64,000 nucleotides of DNA, from the NCBI RefSeq assembly GCF_017916455.1, contig NZ_JAFMSY010000001.1, positions 1,471,977 through 1,535,976 of the forward strand. The letters run 5' to 3'. The notes under the pieces were generated by a model, which did no database searches, was not told where the DNA came from, and saw only the letters and a program-made list of their open reading frames with translations. Below, piece by piece: positions 38,202 to 48,160 of this stretch. Every line of letters starts with the position of its first letter. The stretch's first letter is position 1. The position numbers were made by a program, and so were the translations under genes. The stretch is from Nocardioides xinjiangensis (GTDB lineage: Bacteria > Actinomycetota > Actinomycetes > Propionibacteriales > Nocardioidaceae).

Positions 38202-38839
38202 GCCGCCGTCTCCGCGTCCACGCCCGGGTCGACCGGTCCGTAGGACGCCGCCTCGGCACCGGTCGCGAGCGCCCAGTAGCGGTCTCCGTGGCTCCAGTGC
38301 CACCACTCGGTCGGGTAGTTCACCAGCCCGGCGCCGGTCAGGGCGCGGGAGAGGAGGTCACGGTTCGCGCGCGCGTCGGCGCTGATGCCGGTGGCGGCGG
38401 AGTAGCAGGCACCGGCGGACTGCTCCGGTGTCGCGTCGATCGGCGTGCCCATGTCGAGCTCGTGGCCGCACGCGTCGACCAGCGTCAGGTCGACGGCGGC
38501 GCCGGCGACGTGGGGCGCGACCTCCACCGGCGAGACGAAGCGGCTGGTGAGGCGGTGCAGGTCCGCGGGGGAGATGCCGGGGTGGGCCGCGCACACCTCG
38601 GCGGCGTAGGCGGCGATGATCGCGCGCTGGTCTGCCACCGACCGGTGTCCCTCGACCACCCGCACCCGGACACCCGCCGGGAGTGCGAGCTGCGCCGCGG
38701 CGAGACGGTCGGCCAGGCCGAGCCGCACCAGGGCCCGCTCCGGGCCGAAGGAGGCGTCGAGGCGCGTCAGGGCCTCGCCGGACTCGCGGACGGGGACCGC
38801 GGCGACGCGCGGGTCGGAGAGCAGGATCACCATGACCAC
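38198..38839 (-). CDS. vanX: D-alanyl-D-alanine dipeptidase, VanX-like (M15D)
   Basis: The 213-residue zinc dipeptidase has all VanX active-site positions: R66 in VVEGHRS, zinc ligands H110 and D117 in VAPHVAGAAVDLTLVD, catalytic E178 and zinc ligand H181 in PTEWWHWSHGDRYWA. The H-D-E-H spacing (7, 61, 3) is close to that of VanX (7, 58, 3). It would hydrolyse free D-Ala-D-Ala. No signal peptide is obvious, so it is probably cytoplasmic. It is the first gene of the six-gene unit and divergent from the DUF1992 gene. The exact start is uncertain (GTG/ATG within four codons). Confidence 0.9.
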   Translation of the reverse strand: MVMVILLSDPRVAAVPVRESGEALTRLDASFGPERALVRLGLADRLAAAQLALPAGVRVRVVEGHRSVADQRAIIAAYAAEVCAAHPGISPADLHRLTSRFVSPVEVAPHVAGAAVDLTLVDACGHELDMGTPIDATPEQSAGACYSAATGISADARANRDLLSRALTGAGLVNYPTEWWHWSHGDRYWALATGAEAASYGPVDPGVDAETAA

Positions 38840-38936
38840 GAGGTTCGCTGTCCGTGAGGCGCCTGCGCCTCCACCTCAGGTGCCGGACCGCTGTCCTCGA
38901 GGACGAGACGTCCTGGCCCTCCGTAGACTCGGGGCC

Positions 38937-39524
38937 ATGCCGGAGCGAGACCGGGACGACGCCTTCGACGTCGCGGACACCGAGTCCGTGCGCCGCGAGG
39001 CCGAGCGCGACGACCGCACCGGACGCTCGGCCGCCGCGGCCCGCATCGCCCATCAGGCCAGCTGGGTCGACCTGCAGGTCCGGCAGGCGATGGAGCGCGG
39101 CGAGTTCGACGACCTGCCCGGGCAGGGGAAGCCGATCGCCGACCTCGGGGTCGAGCACGACCCGGACTGGTGGGTGAAGAAGCTCGTCGAGCGGGAGAAC
39201 ATCGCCCTGCTGCCGCCCGCCCTCGCCCTCCGCAAGGAGGACGCGGAGCTCCACGACCGGCTCGACGCGATCACCGTCGAGGCAGAGGTGCGGCGCGAGC
39301 TGGAGGACTTCAACCGCCGGGTGGTCGAGACGCGCAGGCAGCTGCAGGGGGGTCCTCCGGTGATCACGCCGGTGCGCGACGTCGAGGCCGAGGTCGCGGC
39401 GTGGCGCGAGCGCCGCACCGCCAGGATCGAGGCGCAGCGCGCGGCACTCGCCGCCGAGGGCGAGCGGCCCGCCGCCGCGAAGCGGAGCTGGTGGCGGCGA
39501 CGGCCCGGCGCCCGGCGCGGGTGA
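38937..39524 (+). CDS. DUF1992 (DnaJ-C28-like) protein
   Basis: The 195-residue protein has the DUF1992 core: VDLQVRQAMERGEFDDLPGQ, then GKPIADLGVEHDPDWWVKKLVE and ENIALLPPALALRKE. It is followed by a charged helix and a basic tail (SWWRRRPGARRG). The family is named after the human DNAJC28 conserved domain and has no known biochemical function in bacteria. It is a single gene, with the CitE-like pair starting 94 bp downstream. Confidence 0.85.
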   Translation: MPERDRDDAFDVADTESVRREAERDDRTGRSAAAARIAHQASWVDLQVRQAMERGEFDDLPGQGKPIADLGVEHDPDWWVKKLVERENIALLPPALALRKEDAELHDRLDAITVEAEVRRELEDFNRRVVETRRQLQGGPPVITPVRDVEAEVAAWRERRTARIEAQRAALAAEGERPAAAKRSWWRRRPGARRG

Positions 39525-39583
39525 CGTCCGCGGCCCCTCTCCCCTCGCCGGTGGCCGGCCGCGGCGCGAGACATGCGTCATAT

Positions 39584-39604
39584 CCGCCGCCCGCTACGCG
39601 GCGG
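39584..39604 (+). promoter_or_regulatory. Small hairpin just upstream of the 39618 start
   Basis: CCGCCGC (39584-39590) and GCGGCGG (39598-39604) can pair with a 7-nt loop. The hairpin ends 13 nt before the ATG, so it could affect ribosome access. This could also be chance in such GC-rich DNA. Confidence 0.35.
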
Positions 39605-39617
39605 TAGTTTGCGGGCC

Positions 39618-40706
39618 ATGACTCGTTCCGCCAAGGACTTCTTCGCTCCCCTGGCCGTCGGAGCACCGGCGCCGCTGCGGGAGATCCCGGCCCGGCCGAG
39701 CCGCGCCATCCACTTCTTCGACCCGGGCAACCCGAAGATGGCCGCCAAGGTCCCGGGCATGGTGGGCACGGTCGACGTGCTGCTCGGCAACCTCGAGGAC
39801 GCGGTCAAGGCGGAGAACAAGGAGGCGTCGCGCCAGGGCCTGGTGGAGATCGCGCGCAGCACCGACTTCGGGCCGACGCAGCTCTGGACCCGGATCAACT
39901 CCCTGGACAGCCCGTGGGTGCTCGACGACCTCACCACCCTCGTGCCGGAGATCGGCCACAAGCTCGACGTCATCATGGTCCCGAAGGTGCAGGGCGCCGA
40001 GGACATCCACTACGTCGACCGGCTGCTCGCGCAGCTCGAGGCGAGGGCCGGGCTCGACCGGCCGCTGCAGGTGCACGCCATCTTGGAGACGGCCCGAGGA
40101 GTGGCCAACATCGAGGAGATCTGCGCGGCCAGCCCGCGGATGCAGGGCCTCTCCCTCGGCCCGGCGGACCTCGCGGCCGACCGCCGCATGAAGACCACCC
40201 GCGTCGGCGGGGGCCACCCCGGCTACCTCGTCCGGCAGGACGCCCCGCGCGACGAGGCCGGTGGGACGCGGTACGACGCCGCGCGGGCGACGTACCAGCA
40301 GGACCTGTGGCACTACACGATCGCCCGCATGATCGACGCGTGCGCGATGCACGGCATCTACCCCTACTACGGGCCCTTCGGCGACATCGCCGACACGGTG
40401 GCCTGCGAGGACCAGTTCCGCAACGCGTTCCTCCTCGGCTGCGTCGGCGCGTGGAGCCTGCACCCGGTGCAGATCGCGATCGCGAACAAGGTCTTCTCCC
40501 CCAGCGTGGAGGACGTCGCCCACGCGCGTCGCGTCATCGCGGCGATGGGCGACGGCACCGGTGCGGTGATGATCGACGGCAAGATGGAGGACGACGCCTC
40601 GGTCAAGCAGTGCCGGGTGATGGTCGCCCTGGCCGACGAGCTCGCCGCGATCGACCCCGACCTGAGGAAGGCCTACGACGCCATCCCCGACCAGCCGGAG
40701 GCCTGA
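39618..40706 (+). CDS. HpcH/HpaI-CitE family lyase (malyl-CoA lyase-like)
   Basis: The 362-residue protein belongs to the citrate lyase beta/malyl-CoA lyase superfamily, a TIM barrel dependent on Mg. Signals are GNLEDAVKAENK (metal/phosphate region), LWTRINSLDSPW (Arg for CoA-ester binding), DVIMVPKVQGAEDI, HAILETARGVANIEEI (catalytic Glu) and SLGPADLAADRR. Its N-terminus and length resemble L-malyl-CoA/beta-methylmalyl-CoA lyase (Mcl1) of actinobacteria, part of the ethylmalonyl-CoA pathway. It is followed after 1 bp by a paralogue, so the pair probably works in the same C4/C5-CoA route. Confidence 0.8.
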   Translation: MTRSAKDFFAPLAVGAPAPLREIPARPSRAIHFFDPGNPKMAAKVPGMVGTVDVLLGNLEDAVKAENKEASRQGLVEIARSTDFGPTQLWTRINSLDSPWVLDDLTTLVPEIGHKLDVIMVPKVQGAEDIHYVDRLLAQLEARAGLDRPLQVHAILETARGVANIEEICAASPRMQGLSLGPADLAADRRMKTTRVGGGHPGYLVRQDAPRDEAGGTRYDAARATYQQDLWHYTIARMIDACAMHGIYPYYGPFGDIADTVACEDQFRNAFLLGCVGAWSLHPVQIAIANKVFSPSVEDVAHARRVIAAMGDGTGAVMIDGKMEDDASVKQCRVMVALADELAAIDPDLRKAYDAIPDQPEA

Positions 40707-40707
40707 C

Positions 40708-41571
40708 ATGAGTGACTTCACTCCCCTGCGCTCTGTGCTCTACATGCCGAGCTCCAACGAGCGGGCGCTGGAGAAGGCCAAGACCATCGCCTGCGACGCG
40801 CTCATCCTCGACCTCGAGGACGCCGTCGCGCCCGACGCCAAGCCGGCGGCCCGCGACGCGGCCGCCGCCGCAGCCGCGAGCGGCGCGTACGGACGGCGCG
40901 CGGTCACCATCCGCGTCAACGGCATCGGCACCGAGTGGCACGACGACGACATGGTCGCCGCCAGCCAGGCCGGGCCGGCCGCGATCGTGGTGCCGAAGGT
41001 GAGCAGCGCGGAGGAGGTCGCCGGGCTGGTCGCGGCGATGGAGCGGGCGGGCGCCCCGGAGCACACCCGGCTGTGGGCGATGGTCGAGACCCCGGTCGCG
41101 GTCCTCGACGCCCTCGCGATCGCCCGCGCGTCGGAGCGTCTCGGCGCCTTCGTGCTGGGCACCAACGACCTCGTCAAGGAGCTGTACGCCGAGCACGTCC
41201 CGGGCCGCGCGCCGATCCTGCCGAGCCTCCACACCGCGCTGCTGGCGGGGCGCGCCGCGGGGATCGCGGTGATCGACGGCGTCTACAACGACGTGTCGGA
41301 CGTCGAGGGGTTCCTCGCCGAGTGCGAGCAGGGCCGCCAGATGGGCTTCGACGGCAAGACCCTCGTCCACCCGCGCCAGGTCGAGGGCGCCAACGCCGCG
41401 TTCGCGCCGAGCGAGCGGGCCGTCGCCGACGCGGAGGGCCTGATCGCGGCGTTCGAGGAGGGCAGCGGCGCCGGCGTCGTGACCTACAACGGCCGGATGG
41501 TGGAGAACCTGCACGTCGAGTCCGCCCGCCGGACCCTCGCCATCCACGAGGCGATCCGCGCCCTCGGCTGA
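40708..41571 (+). CDS. CoA ester lyase (CitE/Mcl2-like)
   Basis: The 287-residue CitE-family protein starts LRSVLYMPSSNERALEKA. It has LILDLEDAVAP, ITIRVNG-type VTIRVNGIGTEWH, IVVPKVSSAEEV, LWAMVETPVAVLD, VLGTNDLVKEL, and a C-terminal MGFDGKTLVHPRQVE lid, all in the expected order. It may act as a lyase or as the malyl-CoA thioesterase partner (Mcl2) of the preceding enzyme. The two genes are co-transcribed, with starts only 2 bp after the previous stop. Confidence 0.85.
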   Translation: MSDFTPLRSVLYMPSSNERALEKAKTIACDALILDLEDAVAPDAKPAARDAAAAAAASGAYGRRAVTIRVNGIGTEWHDDDMVAASQAGPAAIVVPKVSSAEEVAGLVAAMERAGAPEHTRLWAMVETPVAVLDALAIARASERLGAFVLGTNDLVKELYAEHVPGRAPILPSLHTALLAGRAAGIAVIDGVYNDVSDVEGFLAECEQGRQMGFDGKTLVHPRQVEGANAAFAPSERAVADAEGLIAAFEEGSGAGVVTYNGRMVENLHVESARRTLAIHEAIRALG

Positions 41572-41623
41572 CCTCGCCGCCCCCTCGGCCCACCGGCAGG
41601 GCCGCGCCACGTCCCGCCGGGGC

Positions 41624-42649
41624 TCAGGCGCTCTCGCCGCGGCGGAACCGGTCGTTGAGCCAGGTGCTCGCGGTGCCCATCCAGCCGGCGAGGTCGTGGA
41701 CGAGCCGGCCGAGGGTGTCCTGGGTGCGCTCGAACGCCACCGCGTAGCTCGCGGCTGCCTCCTGCGCGGCCTCGCTGACCGAGGCGCTGTCGTCGTCGGC
41801 CCGGCGCGGGTAGTCGCCGCCGAGGATGGCGGTGTAGGCGCCGGAGTCGATCCAGCGCCGCAGCTCCGTGGCCCGGACGACCGCGAAGGGGTGCGACTGC
41901 TGCTGGAGCAGGGACAGCTTGATCAGCGACTCGCGGACGTCGCCGCCCTCGTCGTACTCCGCGCCCTGCGAGAGGAACGAGGTGACGTCGAGCTCCTCGA
42001 GCGTGCCGCCGCTGGCGATCTTCATGTGCGTGCGCAGCACGGCGGTGGGGTCCTGGGTGGCGAGCAGGCCGGCGCGGTCCGCGGACAGCTCGGCCTTGCG
42101 CGACCACTCCAGCAGCGCGACGGTCACCATCCGGATGCCGAGCGCTCCACCGGGGACCGCGTTGAGGAGCCCGCCCAGCCCGAGCAGCCGCAGCAGCAGG
42201 GTGCGGTAGACCGCGTGCCCGCTGATGGCGTGCCCGAGCTCGTGGCCGATGACGAACCGCAGCTCGTCGTCGTCGAGGTGGTGCACCAGGCCGGACGACA
42301 GCACGATGATCGGTCGGTCCATGCCGATGGTCATCGCGCTCAGCGCCGGGTCCGCCTGGACGTACATCTCGGGCAGGTCGGTGGCGTCGAGGCTCCGGCC
42401 GACCTCGGCCAGCAGCCGGTGCAGCCGCGCGAACTGGCGCTCGTCGACGCGGACCGCGGAGCCGAGCAGCGTCAGCCGCCAGGCCCGCTCGCGGAAGACC
42501 CCCGACATGGTCTTGAGCAGCACGTCGAAGCCCTTGAGCTTGCGGAGCGCGACCAGTGCGCCCTTGTCGGCGGGGTGCTCCCACGCCCGCGAGCTGATGT
42601 CGGTCAGCACGACGCGCGAGCGCGCCGGCTTGTTCTCCCCCGTGGCCAT
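41624..42649 (-). CDS. M48-family membrane metalloprotease
   Basis: The 341-residue protein has HELGH in FVIGHELGHAISGHAVY (about residues 137-141), then a hydrophobic stretch (LLLRLLGLGGLLNAV), and ELSADRAGLLA with the third zinc ligand Glu. This is the M48/HtpX layout. An N-terminal domain (about 1-100) precedes the catalytic part and a helical C-terminal tail follows. Roles in the family include quality control of membrane proteins. The start is an ATG next to an AGGATCC ribosome-like site. It is downstream of hutU on the same strand but separated by a repeat element. Confidence 0.85.
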   Translation of the reverse strand: MATGENKPARSRVVLTDISSRAWEHPADKGALVALRKLKGFDVLLKTMSGVFRERAWRLTLLGSAVRVDERQFARLHRLLAEVGRSLDATDLPEMYVQADPALSAMTIGMDRPIIVLSSGLVHHLDDDELRFVIGHELGHAISGHAVYRTLLLRLLGLGGLLNAVPGGALGIRMVTVALLEWSRKAELSADRAGLLATQDPTAVLRTHMKIASGGTLEELDVTSFLSQGAEYDEGGDVRESLIKLSLLQQQSHPFAVVRATELRRWIDSGAYTAILGGDYPRRADDDSASVSEAAQEAAASYAVAFERTQDTLGRLVHDLAGWMGTASTWLNDRFRRGESA

Positions 42650-42702
42650 GGAGGGATCCTGACCTACGGGGCCGGGATTGTCAGCCGTTCGAGAGTCTCC
42701 CC

Positions 42703-42848
42703 CGCGCCGCACCACTGCGGCGCGTCGGACGACCAGAAGTCCAGCGCAGCGACTGGGTGCAGCCTGACCCGATCGGCACCGAGCACCTCCGGTCGTCCGA
42801 CGCGCCGACCGTCCGTGTCGCGGGGTCCTCCGCGCCGCACCACTGCGG
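42703..42848. repeat. About 90-bp inverted-repeat element copy B with flanking 18-bp direct repeats
   Basis: GGCGCGTCGGACGACC (42719-42734) and GGTCGTCCGACGCGCC (42791-42806) are perfect 16-bp inverted ends of an 89-bp element. An 18-bp sequence beginning CGCGCCGCACCACTGCGG occurs on both sides (42703-42720 and 42831-42848). The gene-free stretch 42650-42855 holds nothing else that I see. Confidence 0.8.
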
Positions 42849-42855
42849 CCCGGCC

Positions 42856-44570
<1,715 letters not shown>

Positions 44571-44574
<4 letters not shown>

Positions 44575-46124
44575 TTCAGCTCTCCGATCACGGACTCGGC
44601 GGCGGCGAGCACCGCGCCTGACTGGACGAGGTCGACGGTCGCCTCGATCTCGGGTGAGAGGTGGCGGTCGGGGCCGGGGCCGGCGACCCCGTTGCTGCGC
44701 AGCAGCTCCACGACCGCGCCGGTGGCGGGTGCGGGGGTGAGCGGCGCGCGCAGGTCGAGGGCACGGGCCGCGGTGAGCACCTCGACGGCGACCACGCGGG
44801 AGAGTCCGTCGACCGACCGGCGCAGCTTGCGGGCGGCGTTCCAGCCCATCGACACGTGGTCCTCCTGCATGGCGCTGGAGGGGATCGAGTCGACCGAGGC
44901 CGGCACGGCCAGCCGCTTGAGCTCGGAGACGATCGAGGCCTGGGTGTACTGCGCGATCATCAGGCCGCTGTCCACGCCGGGGTCGTCAGCCAGGAACGGC
45001 GGCAGCCCGTGGTTGCGGGCCTTGTCGAGGAAGCGGTCGGTGCGGCGCTCGCTGATGGAGGCGACGTCGGCGGCGACGATCGCAAGGAAGTCCAGGACGT
45101 ACGCCACGGGCGCGCCGTGGAAGTTGCCGTTGGACTCCACCCGGTCGCCGACGACGACCGGGTTGTCGATGGCGCTGGCGAGCTCGCGGCCGGCCACGAG
45201 CGCCGCGTGCTCGACGGTGTCACGGGCGGCGCCGTGCACCTGCGGCGAGCACCGCAGCGAGTAGGCGTCCTGGACGCGGTTGCACTCCACGGTGTTGCCG
45301 GGCCCGGTCCGGTGCGAGGCGACGACCGCCGAGCCGGCCATCAGCGCGGTGAGGTTGGCCGCCGACAGCGCCTGTCCGGGGTGCGGGCGGATGGCCTGCA
45401 GCTCCGGTGCGAAGACCCGGTCGGTGCCGAGCTGGGCCTCCACGCTCATCGCCGCGGCGATGTCGGCGGTGCGCAGCAGCATCCGCAGGTCGGCGATCGC
45501 CATCACCAGCATCCCAAGCATGCCGTCGGTGCCGTTGATCAGCGCCAGTCCCTCCTTGGCCGCCAGCTCCACGGGCACGAGACCGGCGGCGGCGAGCGCC
45601 TCTGCGGCGGGCAGGAGGGTGCCCGACGCGTCGCGGACCTCGCCCTCGCCCATCAGCGCGAGCGCGCAGTGCGACAGCGGCGCGAGGTCGCCGGAGCAGC
45701 CGAGCGAGCCGTGCTCACGGACCACGGGCGTGATGCCGTGCGTGAGCAGGTCGGCCAGCAGCATCGCGGTCTGCCGGCGCACGCCGGTGTGCCCGGTCGC
45801 GAGCGTCGACAGGCGCAGCAGCATCAGGGCGCGGACCACCTCGCGCTCCACCTCGGGGCCCGAGCCGGCGGCGTGCGAGCGGACGAGCGAGCGCTGGAGC
45901 TGGGCGCGCATCTCGGCCGGGATGTGACGTGTGGCGAGCGCGCCGAAGCCGGTGCTGACGCCGTACGTCGGCGTCTGCGCCGCCGCGAGCGACTCGACGA
46001 CGCCGCGGGCGCCGTCGATCGCCGACAGCGCGTCCTCGGCGAGGCTCACGGGAGCGCCCTCCCGGGCGACGCGGACGAGGTCCTCGAAGGAGACGGGGCC
46101 AACCCCGACCTGGATCTTCTGCAT
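44571..46124 (-). CDS. hutH: Histidine ammonia-lyase
   Basis: The 517-residue enzyme removes ammonia from L-histidine to give trans-urocanate. The MIO prosthetic group would form from C143-S144-G145 in [15 protein letters not shown]; the first residue is Cys instead of the usual Ala. Other signatures are [11 protein letters not shown] (catalytic Tyr54), [14 protein letters not shown] and [13 protein letters not shown]. The start was set at ATG for MQKIQVGVG. It leads the hutH-hutU unit, and a GTCTC palindrome lies 55 nt upstream. Confidence 0.96.
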
Positions 46125-46179
46125 GCCTCCATGGAACACGCGCCCGAGCCGGTCCACCAGCGGTCCGCAGCGCGGAAGG

Positions 46180-46195
46180 GTCTCACATACGAGAC
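46180..46195. promoter_or_regulatory. Hut operator candidate upstream of hutH
   Basis: GTCTC ACATAC GAGAC has the same 5-6-5 layout as the palindrome at 28467-28482, and lies 55 nt from the hutH start (the other is 54 nt from its gene). The arms are exact reverse complements. It is a likely site for the IclR regulator at 47357. Confidence 0.72.
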
Positions 46196-46294
46196 ACCGC
46201 GCTCACCCGTTCGGAGGGCACCCGTCGCGCCCCGGTTGTGGCACCGTGGACGGAGGAGCGACCCGCCCCGGGTCGCCGGAGGAGGGAGGTCCCC

Positions 46295-46738
46295 ATGGAC
46301 ACGACAACCTGGATCATCGTCCTGGTCGTCGTCCTTGTCGTGGCGGCACTCGTCGCCTGGCTCGTCGTGCAGCAGCGCAAGAAGAAGCAGCACGAGCACG
46401 CCGAGCGGCTGCGGACGGAGGCTCAGGAGCACGCAAGTGGGATCCCGGAGGCGCAGGTGCGCGCCAAGGAGGCCGAGGCCGAGGCCGAGCGGGCCCGGCT
46501 CGAGGCGGAGCGGGCCCGAGAGCGTGCGCAGGAGGCCCAGGTGGCCGCCACCCAGCAGGAGGCGGTGCACGAGGACCGCCTCCGCACCGCGGACCGGGTC
46601 GACCCGCACGTCGACACCTCGTCCGACGACTACACGCCGGGCAGCACCGGCGACCCGGACACGGTGCTCGATGCCGACGACCCCCGTCGCACCGGCGGCG
46701 GCGGCACCGGCGGCACCGGCGGAGCACACTCCGCCTGA
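46295..46738 (+). CDS. Membrane-anchored coiled-coil protein, copy 1
   Basis: The 147-residue protein has an N-terminal transmembrane helix (TWIIVLVVVLVVAALVAWLV, residues 5-24) and KKK as stop-transfer signal. A charged coiled coil (about 30-95, rich in Ala, Glu, Arg and Gln) follows, then a motif HEDRLRTADRVDPHVD, and a disordered Thr/Gly-rich tail. It is a paralogue of the next gene. AGGAGGGAGG precedes the ATG. Role is unknown. Confidence 0.75.
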   Translation: MDTTTWIIVLVVVLVVAALVAWLVVQQRKKKQHEHAERLRTEAQEHASGIPEAQVRAKEAEAEAERARLEAERARERAQEAQVAATQQEAVHEDRLRTADRVDPHVDTSSDDYTPGSTGDPDTVLDADDPRRTGGGGTGGTGGAHSA

Positions 46739-46763
46739 CGCCGAGCCACCCGAGGGAGCGGCC

Positions 46764-46790
46764 GTCCAGCACCGCGACGCGGTGCTGGAC
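46764..46790 (+). terminator. Hairpin between the duplicated genes
   Basis: GTCCAGCACC (46764-46773) pairs exactly with GGTGCTGGAC (46781-46790) across GCGACGC. It is 26 nt after the first gene's stop and is a probable terminator. Confidence 0.65.
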
Positions 46791-46845
46791 ACCGCCGCGC
46801 CCACTGACACACTGAACGCTCGCCCTGCCCTACGAGAGGTGCCTC

Positions 46846-47346
46846 GTGACCGCGCTCATCATCATCGTCGTCGTCCTCCTCGTCCTGCTCGCCGTCGGGG
46901 CCCTCGTCGTCCGGCGCAGGAACAGGGAGGCGAACATCCAGCGGGCCGACGAGCTGCGCCAGCAGGCCGCGTCGCGCGCCCAGGCGACGATCGCGCCGGC
47001 GCAGGAGCGGGCGGCGGCTGCCGAGGCGCAGGCGGCCCAGGCCCGCGCCGCCGCGGAGCGGGCCGAGGCCGAGGCGGCCGAGGCCCGCGTGGCGGCCCAG
47101 CAGGTCGAGGCGTCCCACGAGGGCCAGCTGCGCGCCGCCGACCGGCTCGACCCGCGGGTGGACCACACGGCCGACGACTACTCCCCGCAGGTCCCCGGCA
47201 CGGCCGACCAGCAGCCGGCGGCCGGCCAGCCGCCGCTGCTGCCGCGCCGCACGCCGGGCGCCAACGAGATGCCGGGCAAGCCGATCGAGAAGACCGACGG
47301 CGGCGGGGGCTGGTTCACCAAGGGCTCGGACCGCGACCGGTCGTGA
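46846..47346 (+). CDS. Membrane-anchored coiled-coil protein, copy 2
   Basis: The 166-residue protein mirrors copy 1. The transmembrane helix LIIIVVVLLVLLAVGALVV spans residues 4-22, RRR(N)R follows, and then an Ala/Glu/Gln coiled coil. The shared motif SHEGQLRAADRLDPRVDHTADDYSP matches the copy 1 tail (RTADRVDPHVD, SSDDYTP). The C-terminus differs (Pro-rich, then TDGGGGWFTKGSDRDRS). A local duplication followed by divergence is the simplest explanation. The start is GTG. Confidence 0.75.
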   Translation: MTALIIIVVVLLVLLAVGALVVRRRNREANIQRADELRQQAASRAQATIAPAQERAAAAEAQAAQARAAAERAEAEAAEARVAAQQVEASHEGQLRAADRLDPRVDHTADDYSPQVPGTADQQPAAGQPPLLPRRTPGANEMPGKPIEKTDGGGGWFTKGSDRDRS

Positions 47347-47356
47347 CCGGGCGCCG

Positions 47357-48133
47357 GTGAGCCACGTCCCGGCGGCGACACGCGCCCTGCGGGTGCTGCG
47401 GTTCCTCGCCACCCAGGCCGACCCGGTCCCGCTCGACCGGATCTCGCGCGCGTGCGACCTGCCGCGCAGCACGGCGTACCACCTGCTCAACACGATGATC
47501 GACGAGGGCTTCGTCGTGCACCTGCCCGACGAGCACCGCTACGGGTTGGGAGTGGCGGCGTTCGAGGTCGGCAGCGGCTTCACCCGCCAGGAGCCCCTCG
47601 CCCGCCTGGCCCGGCGGCCGCTCGCCGAGCTCGTCGACCGCACCGGCCACGGCGCGCACCTCGCCGTGCTGCACGGCCGCGACGTGCTCTACGTGATCGA
47701 GGAGCGGGCTCCGGGTCGACCGCCGCTCGTCACCGACGTCGGCGTCCGCCTCCCCGCCCACCTCACCGCCTCCGGCCGGGCGATCCTCGCGGCGCTCCCG
47801 GCCAGCCAGGTCCGCGCGCTCTATCCCGACCGCGCCGCGTTCGTCGACCGCCACGGCAAGGGGCCGGCCTCCCTCAGCGCACTGCGCACGGTCCTCTCCG
47901 CGACCCGGCAGCGCGGTCACGCCACCGAGGACGGCGAGGTGACCCCGGGCCTGCGCAGCGTGGCCGCCGCCGTGCTCGACCACAACGCCCACCCGGTGGC
48001 CGGGGTGGCCGTGACGTTCCCGGGTGAGGCCGGCGACGACGACGCGACGGCTCAGGCGATCGCGGCAGCCGTGACGGCGACGGCCCAGCGGCTGACCCGG
48101 CGGGTCAGCGGCGCGGCTGCGTCGTCGCGCTGA
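47357..48133 (+). CDS. IclR-family transcriptional regulator (probable hut regulator)
   Basis: The 258-residue protein has an N-terminal winged helix-turn-helix (about residues 5-62: ATRALRVLRFLATQADPVPL, then ISRACDLPRSTAYHLLNTM). A C-terminal IclR effector domain follows (GHGAHLAVLHGRDVLYVIEE and LTASGRAILAALP). IclR proteins often act on amino-acid and aromatic catabolism. It sits close to hutH (1.2 kb), and the two hut palindromes fit a dimeric regulator. Its role as hut regulator is inference. Confidence 0.82.
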   Translation: MSHVPAATRALRVLRFLATQADPVPLDRISRACDLPRSTAYHLLNTMIDEGFVVHLPDEHRYGLGVAAFEVGSGFTRQEPLARLARRPLAELVDRTGHGAHLAVLHGRDVLYVIEERAPGRPPLVTDVGVRLPAHLTASGRAILAALPASQVRALYPDRAAFVDRHGKGPASLSALRTVLSATRQRGHATEDGEVTPGLRSVAAAVLDHNAHPVAGVAVTFPGEAGDDDATAQAIAAAVTATAQRLTRRVSGAAASSR

Positions 48134-48160
48134 GGCGCCGGCGGTGCCCGAAGGCCCGGC

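Noticed and set aside
33031..38839. Classical VanRS-controlled glycopeptide resistance operon
   Set aside because: No VanH dehydrogenase. The ligase has the EAKY omega loop. The regulator is NarL-type and the kinase HisKA_3-type. A resistance label would overreach, so it is reported as a remodelling candidate only.
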